Notes under the pieces: model-generated
Databases searched by the model: none
What the model saw: the letters and a program-made list of their open reading frames with translations, nothing else
What the model was told of the DNA's origin: nothing
Program-made: the position numbers and the translations under genes
Shown here: positions 1 through 8,896 of the stretch, piece by piece
Layout: every line of letters begins with the position of its first letter
Position numbering within the stretch: position 1 is the first letter of the stretch
Assembly: GCA_963555705.1 (NCBI GenBank)
Contig: OY743174.1
Span: 24,213,108 to 24,277,107 of the forward strand
Direction of reading: 5' to 3'
Source of the DNA: Ligustrum vulgare
Lineage: Eukaryota; Streptophyta; Magnoliopsida; Lamiales; Oleaceae
DNA length: 64,000 nucleotides

Positions 1-147
1 TATCTCTCAAAAGAGTCCGTAGTACCAAAATTTGAAATTGAAATCCACTGATTTGCATATATATTTGACTTTAGGATCTGAATTATTGAATTCAAAACTT
101 TAGAATAAAACAATCCTTAAGTTGGGATTGTCAATTGAAATATTCTC

Positions 148-575
148 AAACTTTTGGTGGCCAATTATGAAAAATTTTAAGCATGAAGGACTTAAATTAC
201 AATTTTTCTAAAACCTTATTGGCCAATTTAGAGAAATTCCAAACTTTAGGTCCCAATTTGAAGGAAAATAGAACTTTAGGAGCCAAAATAGAAAATTTTC
301 AATCTTTAGAGGTTGATTTTTGAAAATTCTCAAATGTTAGGGATTCAATAGGAAAAATTTCAAACTTTAAGGACCGAATATGAAAATCTTCAAACTCTAA
401 GGACTTAAAATGAAAATTTTCAAACTTTAAGGGACCAAATTAGAGAATTTTCAAGCTTTATGGATTGAATTAGAAAATTCTCAAACTTTAAGGACCAATT
501 TTGAAAATTCCCAAACTTTAGGAACTGGATTAGAAAATTTTCAAACTTCAGGGGCTGAATTATAAAATTCCAATA
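148..575. repeat. Imperfect 30-bp tandem repeat array
   Basis: About 14 imperfect units follow each other, each close to 30 bp and reading roughly CAAACTTTARGGACYRAATT followed by an A/T-rich spacer (gaaaattt). The units between 350 and 560 are the most regular. A minus-strand ORF at 420-668 is only the translation of this repeat, giving a recurring Leu-Lys-Phe-Glu-Asn-Phe pattern, and is not a gene. Confidence 0.8.
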
Positions 576-774
576 CTCGAGAGGTCCTGACTTAAATAAG
601 TTAGTACCTATAGGATTAATCTTTAATTCAAAACAATCAGGGAGGACTTGATGTGCAATTAACCACAATATTCAAAAATTGCAAAATAGTCCTTTAAGGA
701 TCCAAATTTCCAACGCAAGCCACTGTCCCAAAATCTGAATCGCAAATGCTTGGGTTTGCAAACCCATCCACATT

Positions 775-990
775 CGGAGAACTTGGCGCACCCCCCCCCT
801 CCCCGGCGATTCCCATTGCGAGGCAACGCCATTCTCGACGCTGTTCTCCTGTAGTGCCGCACGCAACAGCAGCCCCGGCCTTGCAGTGGCGATGCTTTCC
901 GGCATGCCGCGCATAGCACCCTTAGCAGCGGTAGCCAGCGTGCGCAGTGCTGGTGGCGGTGGTGCAATCGCCCATACCGCCATCATCCAA
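775..990. other. GC-rich island in an AT-rich retroelement interior
   Basis: A sharp rise in G+C, beginning with a run of C, sits inside otherwise very AT-rich sequence. Both strands have short overlapping ORFs rich in Ala, Arg and Gly, as expected from composition alone. A similar island occurs at 23440-23890, also on the PBS side of a reverse-oriented LTR element. Confidence 0.5.
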
Positions 991-1490
991 TTTCGACCAC
1001 CATACACAAAATACCCAAAACAATTTCAACATCAGTTTCGAAAATACACCAACCGGCCATATACATACAGAAATGCAAAACCAGATCTCTGAATCTAAAT
1101 CCAAATTCAAACAATATATCTAACTCGAGAAATCAATACACAATCCACAAATTCAACCATTAAATTCAGATTCAGCTACACCAAAGCCAAATCTGAATCC
1201 AAATTCCAAAATTGAACCCATATTTTCAAAAAACCATATCCAACACCTCAAAAATCAGATTCAAAATCATCCGACTGAATTCATGAGGAAACAGACAGAT
1301 ATGCATATACATCACACGGAAAATATTATCCAAAATTCACATCCGAAAAAAAAAACCATACGGTAGTGAATTGTGTTGGCAGTGAACATATTAGAAGAAA
1401 ACATATGAATCCGACTCGGTACAAATTTTTTTATCCAATTTCATATACGTACAAATTACCCAAAAACTTGATAATTCAACGTGATGATTG

Positions 1491-1502
1491 GCTCTGATAC
1501 CA
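1491..1502 (-). other. Primer-binding site (initiator Met tRNA), minus strand
   Basis: The plus strand reads gctctgatacca, the reverse complement of TGGTATCAGAGC, the standard plant copia/gypsy PBS. The LTR of this element therefore lies just to the right. Confidence 0.7.
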
Positions 1503-1880
1503 CTTATTAGAAATTCATCATGCGGAATTATCATGAATAAAATAACTGAAGCAGAAGCGTACCTTAATCCAACATAGTTCAAGATGATCGATTCTGACGG
1601 TTGGGTCTTCCAAATCAACATGTAGTCCTTATCTTCTCTCTGATGATGGGATATCAGAATAGAATGAACAGTACGTGTGATTCAGGGAACATAAATGACT
1701 TTAAATACTGAATTGCATGTTAACCTAATTCGGCCCATCATGAAATTAGAAATAATGGCCTGGTATCTACACATAAAAGCTCATACATTAATTAGATGTA
1801 TAAAAGCCTGATATACCAAATCCTTTTAGACTACTTTAAATGGGCTTAACCAAATTTTATAGCCTTTGATTCAAGGGGCG
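1503..1880 (-). mobile_element. LTR of a reverse-oriented retroelement (right end uncertain)
   Basis: The sequence directly right of the reverse PBS is by position the 5' LTR of the element. No partner copy is in the window, so the outer boundary is a guess: it is placed where the sequence changes character near 1880. No TG..CA ends could be confirmed. Confidence 0.35.
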
Positions 1881-1995
1881 TTTGCAGAAATCCCTTACCT
1901 TTTGTATCATGGTTGAAATTTACTACATTTTTAAAAAAAACTGAAAAATACTTCAATTATTGTTATTATTATTTTGAAAAAATATTGTTTTGATC

Positions 1996-2178
1996 AAGTA
2001 TCATGTCGTGATACTTTCAGAGTATCTTATGATACTTCTAAGGTATCATAACATGATGCTTATGATACTTTCAAATTTTTGGTATCATAATTTGAAACTT
2101 CATTAAATTTTTATGATACTTTGGACGAAATTGTAATATCACAATTTGAAACTTTACACTTTGATTATGATACTTTGT
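1996..2178. repeat. Cluster of TGATACTT / AAGTATCA motifs in both orientations
   Basis: At least eight copies of TGATACTT or its inverted form (GTATCAT) occur within 185 bp, for example near 1998, 2009, 2029, 2043, 2062, 2082, 2113 and 2167. Neighbouring opposite copies can pair into short hairpins. It is not part of any recognised gene. Confidence 0.6.
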
Positions 2179-2185
2179 CTCTAAT

Positions 2186-3280
2186 ATGGCGGTGAAGGAT
2201 TCCACCAGCGACACTACCAGCCCCACTACCTACCTCACCAACGCTGCCACCCCCACACCAACCACCACCGTCATCATCATCACCTCCACCAACACATCAC
2301 CACGACGTTACCACAACTCCTCTCTGCCACAGCCGGAAACCACCGCACCGTACACAAGCATCACCACCCCCACTCACCACCACAATCACCACCACCACAC
2401 CACTTGCACTATAGGAGCCAATCGTTCAGAGACGAGAAGGTTTAGAATCGGGCTGTAGTAAAGTTATAGAAGATTGCGTGAGGAAAGCCTGATTCCTCAT
2501 CATTTTCCCTCGCCTTCACAGTCGCAGTCTTCGCCCCTTCTCCGACGGTGGTGCAGCGGATTTATTTGATGAAGTGGTGGTGGTGGTTCGGTGCGGGCGG
2601 TGGCTTATGGTTGTGCGGTTAGTCGGTGGATGAAGGTGATGCAGCAACGGGGATTTGGCTTTGGGGAAGAAGACAATGTAATTTTCAGTTTTTTCCCTTT
2701 AGATAGTAATTTGTCAATTGAGACAAAAATTGAAGTACATGGTGCAATTAACATTTGATTTAATACATAATAATTTACATATAAGCACACACGATTGATT
2801 AAAACCTTACAAAAAGATCTTTGGCTAGTGATAAAAAGTGTGAAATTAACCAAGAAATTGATTAGAAGTCGAGTGGCTTGGAGTTTTATTCGAGAACGAA
2901 GACACCATAAACTTCATAGCCATATTCCAGTAAATCCAGATATCTGGTGGACAAACAGAGATCATGTTCAGGCTCAAACAACCAGCAGAACATCCTTGGG
3001 CGATGGCAATGAAGCATAAGCGACACTCCGACAATATGTGAATCATACGTGTAGAGAAAGAATCGGCCCATGTGGACGTTCACTCATTCAACGATGGTGA
3101 AAAAGACGACCCCAAGTTCACCATCTGACCCTTGACCTGTCCTCGGTCGGTTCGATTACCGATCGGGTCTAAAAACGTTGGTTGCATCTACCTAATAAGA
3201 CTATCAATGGTTTTTGGGAAGCACTCGAAAACAATTCTTGCAAAATTCTTTGTCAAACAAAATTTATTTGCCTCAAAAAC
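2186..3280. other. No supported gene; CCACCA-rich then GGTGGT-rich low-complexity sequence
   Basis: A 90-codon ORF at 2186-2458 is made of ACC/CAC repeats (Thr-, Pro- and His-rich) and has no domain. A GGTGGTGG tract near 2573-2605 is its loose inverse. The ORFs at 2795-3083 match nothing I recognise. I see no RNA gene or promoter that can be supported. Confidence 0.4.
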
Positions 3281-3285
3281 ACTTA

Positions 3286-3761
3286 TGTTGCGTTTGATAA
3301 CGAGAGTGGAATTTGGATGAAAAGAAAATGAATTACAGGGAATTGAGATTTTAATGTGTTTGATTGGTTTAATTTTATAGGTGGAAAAAGTGAAAAAAAA
3401 TTCAACTTTTGTTGTTTGATTGACATTATTTTTCATGAAAAATAAAGCAAAATTAGTTATTTTAATAAAAAAAAAATTCACACATTTTTACTTAATAATA
3501 ATAATGTTAATTTTTGAAAAAAAATAAATCAATTAACAACAACAAAAATGATCAAACATGACGAAAATGATAAAAGATTTTTCATGTAAAATAAAACTTC
3601 TCCCGAGAAAATGAATTCCTCCAAATCAAAGAAAATATCAGATTTTGAGACTAGTTGGAAAACGAATTCCATCGAAAACTTAGGCAATAAAAAAGCGCAA
3701 AAGTTGAAAATTACCTGAAAACCCCATTTTGCATGGAAAAAAAGTGTTATGAAACGCAGCC
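3286..3761. mobile_element. Tourist-like MITE, copy 1 of a shared family (476 bp)
   Basis: The ends are inverted repeats (TGTTGCGTTTGATAAC at the left; the right end reads GTTATGAAACGCAGCC). The element is flanked by TTA at 3283-3285 and 3762-3764, the 3-bp duplication typical of PIF/Harbinger transposons. The interior is AT-rich and non-coding. It shares a long stretch around 3480-3570 with the element at 7178-7680, including a TAATAATAAT tract and TCAATTAACAACAA. Confidence 0.75.
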
Positions 3762-4138
3762 TTAGTTTTACTTGTACTCGGGAAATGATCTTTATTCCAA
3801 TCTAGGAGACTTTAAATTCTATGTCTAAATCCTATAAATATGATAGGAATACAAAATGTATGTTAGGGATACTTTGGTCGGGTAGCTCGAAAGAAGAGAG
3901 CTTGTATGTGAGAGGGAAGAATCAAGTCGGAAAGCATGAAGACCAAGCAATGAAGCCTACAAAGAATTGAGCATTTACAAATTGCTTTTCAATCTTATGT
4001 AAGGTTAATGCATCAATAGTTGGCAATGCACTTCATAAAGCTCAAGTAACATTTTTAAAGACATTAAAATATTTTTTTTAAAATCAACTTTGATCAGAAA
4101 ACCTTGAAAAATCAAAATCTTGAAATCCTGATTTTTCA

Positions 4139-4274
4139 GGTCGACCGCATGACACTTTCAAGTCGACCGCAAATTTTTTCAGGTCGACCGCACTGCCTAT
4201 TTTTGAACTCCAACGGCTATTTTCTCGCAACGGCTATATTGAGGTCGACCGCATGGCAGGATAGGTCGACCGCA
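4139..4274. repeat. Five GGTCGACCGCA palindromic motifs upstream of the LTR TATA box
   Basis: The palindrome GGTCGACC (one copy AGTCGACC), followed by GCA, occurs near 4139, 4161, 4182, 4243 and 4264. Two copies of CAACGGCTAT lie between them. All sit 30-165 bp upstream of the TATA box at 4301, the place expected for LTR enhancer elements. Confidence 0.75.
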
Positions 4275-4300
4275 AAAGACAGTATGTGCAAAATTTGCTC

Positions 4301-4310
4301 TATAAATAGC
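4301..4310 (+). promoter_or_regulatory. TATA box of the SIRE-like LTR
   Basis: The sequence tataaatagc follows the palindrome cluster and precedes a leader that starts CTTCTCTCTTGTATTC. This gives the plus-strand transcription direction of the LTR. Confidence 0.65.
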
Positions 4311-4984
4311 CTTCTCTCTTGTATTCATTTTCAACAACTAAGAGGAGATTTTAGAGAAGCTTTCTTGTGAAAAAATCATTGTTATTACTTGATTTATATT
4401 TATCTATCTTTATTAGAATACTTTGATTGATCCAACTTTGTTTTATCAAAATTCATCAAAGTTTTTGGAAGAAAGTTTTGTGAAGATTCTTGGTTTTATA
4501 TTATTTAAACTTCTTCAACATCTTCACACCACATTGGAATTGAAGTGTAAGTCTCTCTTTGTTCTAAACTTGTGTTAATCTTTTAAAAGAGAGAAATTCC
4601 AATTAAGGAACTTTGATTATTTGTGCTACATTTTTCATTATCATTTGATTAATAAAAGTTTCATTGCCTAAACACTTTGAGCTTAACTTTTTGTTAAATT
4701 TTCAAGTGTGGCATCTCTTGGTACTTAATTTGATTCAATATTTTAACAAGAGATTATTTGAAAAACTTTGTTTGATTGCATTGAACTTTTCATTATCATT
4801 TGCATCAAAGTTTTTCTCTAACACTCGAGCTTAATTCATTGCTATCTATTGAAGTGTTAGCATAACTCTCTCGGTACTTAATTTGAGTATATCATTTGTC
4901 AAGAGAGTTATTTCAATTGTAAATTTAATACATTATATCTTGTGGTTTCGAGAGCCTTGTGAAAACTCGATTGTTGGTTAAGGG

Positions 4985-5073
4985 TAGGTGCTCCTTATTG
5001 TAAGTCACCTAATGATAAGTGCTCCTTGTTGTAAGTCACTTAAGGATTTGGTACTTCTTATTGTAAGTTACCA
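4985..5073 (+). repeat. Three tandem about 30-bp repeats in the LTR leader
   Basis: Three successive copies of a unit like GGTGCTCCTTATTGTAAGTC followed by ACCTAA occur, with small changes (GTGCTCCTTGTTGTAAGTCA; GTACTTCTTATTGTAAGTTA). They lie in the transcribed R/U5 part of the LTR. Confidence 0.7.
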
Positions 5074-5422
5074 ATATAGTGGATTTGACCTTGCTCGTGA
5101 CGGAGAGCTCGGTAACGGGGGACGTAGATCACGTTGGTTGATTAAACCTCCTTAAATCGCGTTTGCATTCTCTTATCCATTTTACTTACATTGCACTTAC
5201 TCTATTATATCAATTTATATTGTGCAACACTATATCTAAGTGCTATACTTGCTTTATCAATTAAGTTTACACATTTATAGCACACTACATTGATAGTTAA
5301 GTTACTTGCAACACTAAGTGCTCATATTTATACCTATTGATTTTTAAGTTTGATATTATTTATCGAAAAAGTTTTATAAACCAATTCATCCCCCTCTTGG
5401 TTAGTTTACTCTTGGGCTAACA

Positions 5423-5672
5423 GAAACTACACCACAAGATCTTCAAAATGGTACCAAAACTTCACTATGAAAACCTTGTGCGTTATCTTGAAAATTTGCT
5501 CGAACATGATTGCCTGGGATGAAATTTGGGCTCGGCCACTAGTTAAAAATCTATAAATTTGTTTGGAAGAATGCCACGTCCCAACCCTAATCTTCTCTAG
5601 CTTAAATGAATCACCTTCCAGCCATCTAAAGAAAAGCCTTCATGCAATAACACCTCGTGCTTAGTTAAATCC
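5423..5672. other. Unassigned spacer
   Basis: About 250 bp between the SIRE-like LTR and the next inverted-repeat element. I see no ORF, PBS or repeat in it that can be named. Confidence 0.3.
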
Positions 5673-6027
5673 AATGTTTAGAAAATCGGACCGAACCAGC
5701 TGGTTCGATCGAAAAAAAGGGGAATCGGCCCGGTTCACCTTAAAAACATGCCAGTTCAACCAGGAAATAGGGGAACCGGCCGGTTTTCACTTTTTTTATT
5801 ATTATTATTTTTCTTTTTTTTTTCTCTAATTGTTTTAAGCTACTTTTGTGTATAATTTTATTTTCTAAATGAGTAAATTTTAGTTTATTTGTAAAATAAC
5901 TTGTTTTTAGAAATTTTGTGATTTTTTGAATAATTTTTTATGTTTTAATTGAAACTGGTTCGACTCGGCCGGACCTTTGACCCGTTGCCTTTTCTGATTC
6001 GAACCGATTTCCAATTTTCTAAACACT
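5673..6027. mobile_element. Inverted-repeat element rich in CCGGTTCGAACC-type motifs
   Basis: The left end reads aatGTTTAGAAAATCGGA and the right end is its near inverse (ccaattttctaaacact). The inner flanks carry GGTTCGA/CGAACC and GGCCGG motifs (CGGCCCGGTTCA, CCGGCCGG, GACTCGGCCGG), and the middle is an AT-rich stretch. I cannot confirm a target duplication. It sits next to, and may interrupt, the copia pol fragment that resumes at 6028. The superfamily is unknown. Confidence 0.55.
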
Positions 6028-6052
6028 AATTAAAGCATGAGGTTGCAAGGAA

Positions 6053-7839
6053 ATGATTATGCTTCCAAGTTGTGAGAGACTTTTCCTAGCTGTTGCTACT
6101 GCCAAGTTCTGGGGATTACATCAACTTGATATCAATAATGCCTTTTTGCATGGGCATGTAGATGAGGAAATCTATATGAAGCCTCCAGAGGGATTGGAAG
6201 GTGTGCAAGTTGGTCAAGTGTGCAAGTTAAAGAGAAGCCTGTATGGTTTAAACAAGCTTCCCTAGGCAATGGAATGTAGAATTTTGTAGAAAACTTTTGA
6301 TTTTGATTCATTTAGTTAGCCCATGATCATTGTTTGTTTCTCAAACATGGTTCAAATTCCTTCTTAGCCTTATTGGTCTATGTTGATGATGTCTTAGTAA
6401 TTGATAATAGTGAGGACGATATTAAGGAAGTTAACCATTTTTCGCACAAGGTTTTTACCATCAAAGATCTAGGACATACAAAGTATTTCTTAGGACGTGA
6501 GATTGAAAGGATGGAGTCAGGTGCTTACATAAATCAGAGAAAATATACATTGGATGTCCTACAAGATGCTAGTTTTCTGGGAGCATAGCCTACTCTACAC
6601 CACTTCCTAAGGGAATTAAATTGACATCGGATAATAGGGCACCCCTTCCTAAACAGGATCAATAAAAAATGCTTGTTAGAAGATTTTTATAACTAAATCT
6701 GACTCGTCCAGATATTACCTTCTCAGTGCAGAACCTTACTCAATTTATCAGTTCACCATGTAAAGGACATTGGGATGCAGTTGTTTATCTCCTAAGGTAC
6801 CTTAAAGGATGTCCATCTAAAGGCCTCTTCTATCCAGCTGTTACTGATTTTAAAATGGCAACCTATTGTGATACTGATTGGGACTCTTGTTCAGAAACTT
6901 GGAGATCCATCACTGGGTATTGCATCTATCTTGGACATGCTCTGGTTTCTTGGAACAAGAAGCAAACCACCATCTCCAGATCTTCTACAGAAGCTAAATA
7001 CTACATCTTAGCCACCATAGTTTGTGAGCTCCAATAGATATCCTATGTGGTCCAAGACTTACTCACCCTTTATCATTATCGATCCCTCTTTGGTGCGATA
7101 ATCAAGCTGCCCTCCATAACATTGCAAATCCTATCTTTCACAAGGGCATCAAGCACTTAGAAATTGATTGTCACTTACGGTGCATTTGATTGCGAGGGTG
7201 GAAAGAAAATATTTTCCAAGGAAAAGATTTGCCTGGAAATTATTTTCGTGGAAAATATCAATTGTAAGTTTTTTATTGGTTTAATTTTCTAGGTGAAAAA
7301 AGTGGAAAATTTTTTAAGTTGTGGCATTTGATTGACATTATTTTCAACTGCAAATAAAATAAAATTTAGCTTTTTTAATTTTTTTAATTTTTAATTTTTA
7401 AACATATTTTTACTTGATAATAATAATAATGTTATTTTTTGGAACAAAAATAAGTCAATTAACAACAAAACTGATCAAACGTGACGCAAATCGTATTCCA
7501 CCTTACCTGCCAAATGATTTCTTAGTCAAAACCCAAAAAAATATTTTCCAACTTTTTAAAGTAAAATAGACGCCTGAATCAAGAGGTTGGAAATCATTTT
7601 CCAAGGTAAATGTGATCCATCAAACAAGGAAAATTGAGAAAATGTGGAAAATATTTAGATTTTCCATGGGAAGCACACCCTTAGTTTGGAACAAGTTTAA
7701 ACAAGGTTTCATTCTTCCTGAATATATCACTTCTCAGGAACAACTGGATGATCTCTTCACTAAGGCTTTGGATGGTCGTCAGTTTTCTACATTGTTGTCC
7801 AAGTTGGGCTTGGTCGACCTCCACCAAGCTCCACCTTGA
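6053..7839 (+). pseudogene. Decayed Ty1/copia pol (RT and RNase H) with a MITE inside
   Basis: Fragments of one copia pol appear in order: RT with LDINNAFLHG (near 6125), the KLKRSLYGL segment (near 6225), the catalytic motif LVYVDDVLV (near 6375) and FLGREI (near 6490), then RNase H with YCDTDWDSC (near 6865), SRSSTEAK (near 6978) and DLFTKAL (near 7750). Stop codons and frameshifts separate the pieces (for example after 6265, 6588 and 7037), so it is dead. The 503-bp MITE at 7178-7680 interrupts RNase H; reading resumes in frame across it. Gag, protease and integrase are missing on the left. Confidence 0.85.
7178..7680. mobile_element. Tourist-like MITE, copy 2, inserted in copia RNase H
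   Basis: The left end GGTGCATTTGATTGCGAGGG resembles copy 1 (GTTGCGTTTGATAACGAG). TTA flanks both sides (7175-7177 and 7681-7683). Removing the element and one TTA joins the copia reading frame (DCHL to VWNKF), which proves the insertion point. The interior shares a TAATAATAATAAT tract, TCAATTAACAACAA and GATCAAACRTGACG with the copy at 3286-3761. Confidence 0.85.
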
Positions 7840-7846
7840 AGGGGGA

Positions 7847-8100
7847 TGTGAAATTATCAAAATTTTCAACTGTTTTCATCAGATCTTTATTCTCGCATTT
7901 TCCAACCATTACGCTTTCTTCTTATTTTTTGTTTTAGTAATAGTCGCATTTTTCCTTATTCCAATTCTGTTAGAATTTTGGTTGAGCTCAGCAGGGGCAA
8001 ACCCATGCAATATCAAGTGCAAGCATATGCCTGCACTCAACTTCTGGGTCAGCCCATTTAAGTTTTTTATTATTATTTTATTTTATTTCGTTGGGAATTG
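7847..8100 (+). mobile_element. Probable 3' LTR start of the copia fragment (right end uncertain)
   Basis: A polypurine tract (AAGGGGGA) follows the pol stop codon and is directly followed by TGTGAAATTATC, a plausible LTR start. No partner LTR is in the window, so the length is not known. Confidence 0.45.
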
Positions 8101-8896
8101 ACCAATTTTGCTTGCACTGGTTTTTTCTATTAGTCCTTTAAACTTTGATGTTCATTTAATCTAAAAGAACAATTGAAATAGACCAAATAATTGGCTCAAT
8201 TTTAATTTAACTAAATTTGTAATTTACACCCAATTCTCACTCAAAGTTTCAAACGTGAAATGTGAAAGTTGAGATTCAAAATAATTATTACAGTGCACCT
8301 AGGCTTTGGTCATATTCGTTCAAAAAAAAAAAATCCAGGCCCCCCGAAGTTCTATCTCGGTGTACACTGAACAAAAATCTTGGATCAGCCCCTAGAGCTC
8401 AGTGCTTATTTGTAAAGCATTTCAGGTTCATATTAATCACTTCGAATTATTAGAAGAAAGAGAAAACTTGCTCCAATTTTTTTGCTTTCTTACTTTTATC
8501 AAAGTTCTGTGAAGATTTTTAATTTTTAGTTTTACTTGATTTCTCAACAACTCTAAGTTAAAAGAAAGATGATGACCGTTGAAAGATTCCTCTCTTCCGG
8601 ATCCAGTTGAAAAATCAGCTGAAAGTGAGCGTGTGGAAGTTTATAATTAAAGAATTTAGACAAATTCTGGATCCATGGATTGACCAAGTATACAATTACG
8701 TATTTCAAGCAAAAAATTAAAGTAAAAATAGTCAAGACTAGAGGACACACATCTTGAATTATCTTACATAAATTTCCTTTGTCTGGTTGTAAATTACTAA
8801 ACAATTTCCATTTTGTTTGACCCATTGACATATTTGAAAAGTATACAATTCACATCTATTAAAACTCATTAAGCTTACCTTTCTCTTGATCTAGAA
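8101..8896. other. Upstream region of the receptor kinase gene
   Basis: This is AT-rich DNA with no ORF that can be supported; a 92-codon minus ORF at 8553-8831 has no recognisable domain. It should contain the promoter and 5' UTR of the kinase, but I cannot fix a TATA box with confidence. Confidence 0.4.

Larger units (their letters stand above)
1..1490 (-). mobile_element. Internal region of a reverse-oriented LTR retroelement remnant
   Basis: A primer-binding site complementary to initiator-Met tRNA lies in reverse orientation at 1491-1502, so the interior of that element should run leftward from it to the window edge. This stretch has no intact gag or pol. It holds an AT-rich leader (about 1000-1490), a GC-rich island (about 775-990) and a 30-bp tandem array (about 148-575). 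The ORFs in it are short and low in complexity. I infer a non-autonomous or heavily decayed element; the other LTR would lie left of the window. Confidence 0.45.
3861..5422 (+). mobile_element. SIRE/Maximus-like copia LTR (solo or truncated)
   Basis: The stretch starts TGTTAG and ends CTAACA, matching inverted LTR ends. It carries a clear TATA box (tataaatagc, 4301), a transcribed leader, and the block around 5085-5160 (GAGCTCGG, CGGGGGACGTAG, then AAATCGCG) that I know from SIRE-type LTRs. The 3' end contains the usual CCAATTCATCCCCCTCTTGG string. No PBS follows and the flanking 5-mers (atgta / gaaac) do not match, so it is a truncated LTR or a solo LTR whose left border is off by some bases. 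Confidence 0.7.

Noticed and set aside
420..668. Minus-strand ORF of 82 codons with a repeating peptide
   Set aside because: It is only the translation of the 30-bp tandem repeat; no domain and strong AT bias.
2186..2458. Thr/Pro/His-rich ORF
   Set aside because: Produced by CCACCA/ACC low-complexity DNA; no homology recognised, no sign of splicing.
3190..3480. Minus ORF of 97 codons
   Set aside because: Lies mostly in the MITE at 3286-3761 and reflects AT-rich non-coding DNA.
8290..8410. Possible small inverted-repeat element upstream of the receptor kinase
   Set aside because: The ends (CAGTGCACCTAGG and CCTAGAGCTCAGTGC) match only loosely and no duplication could be found.
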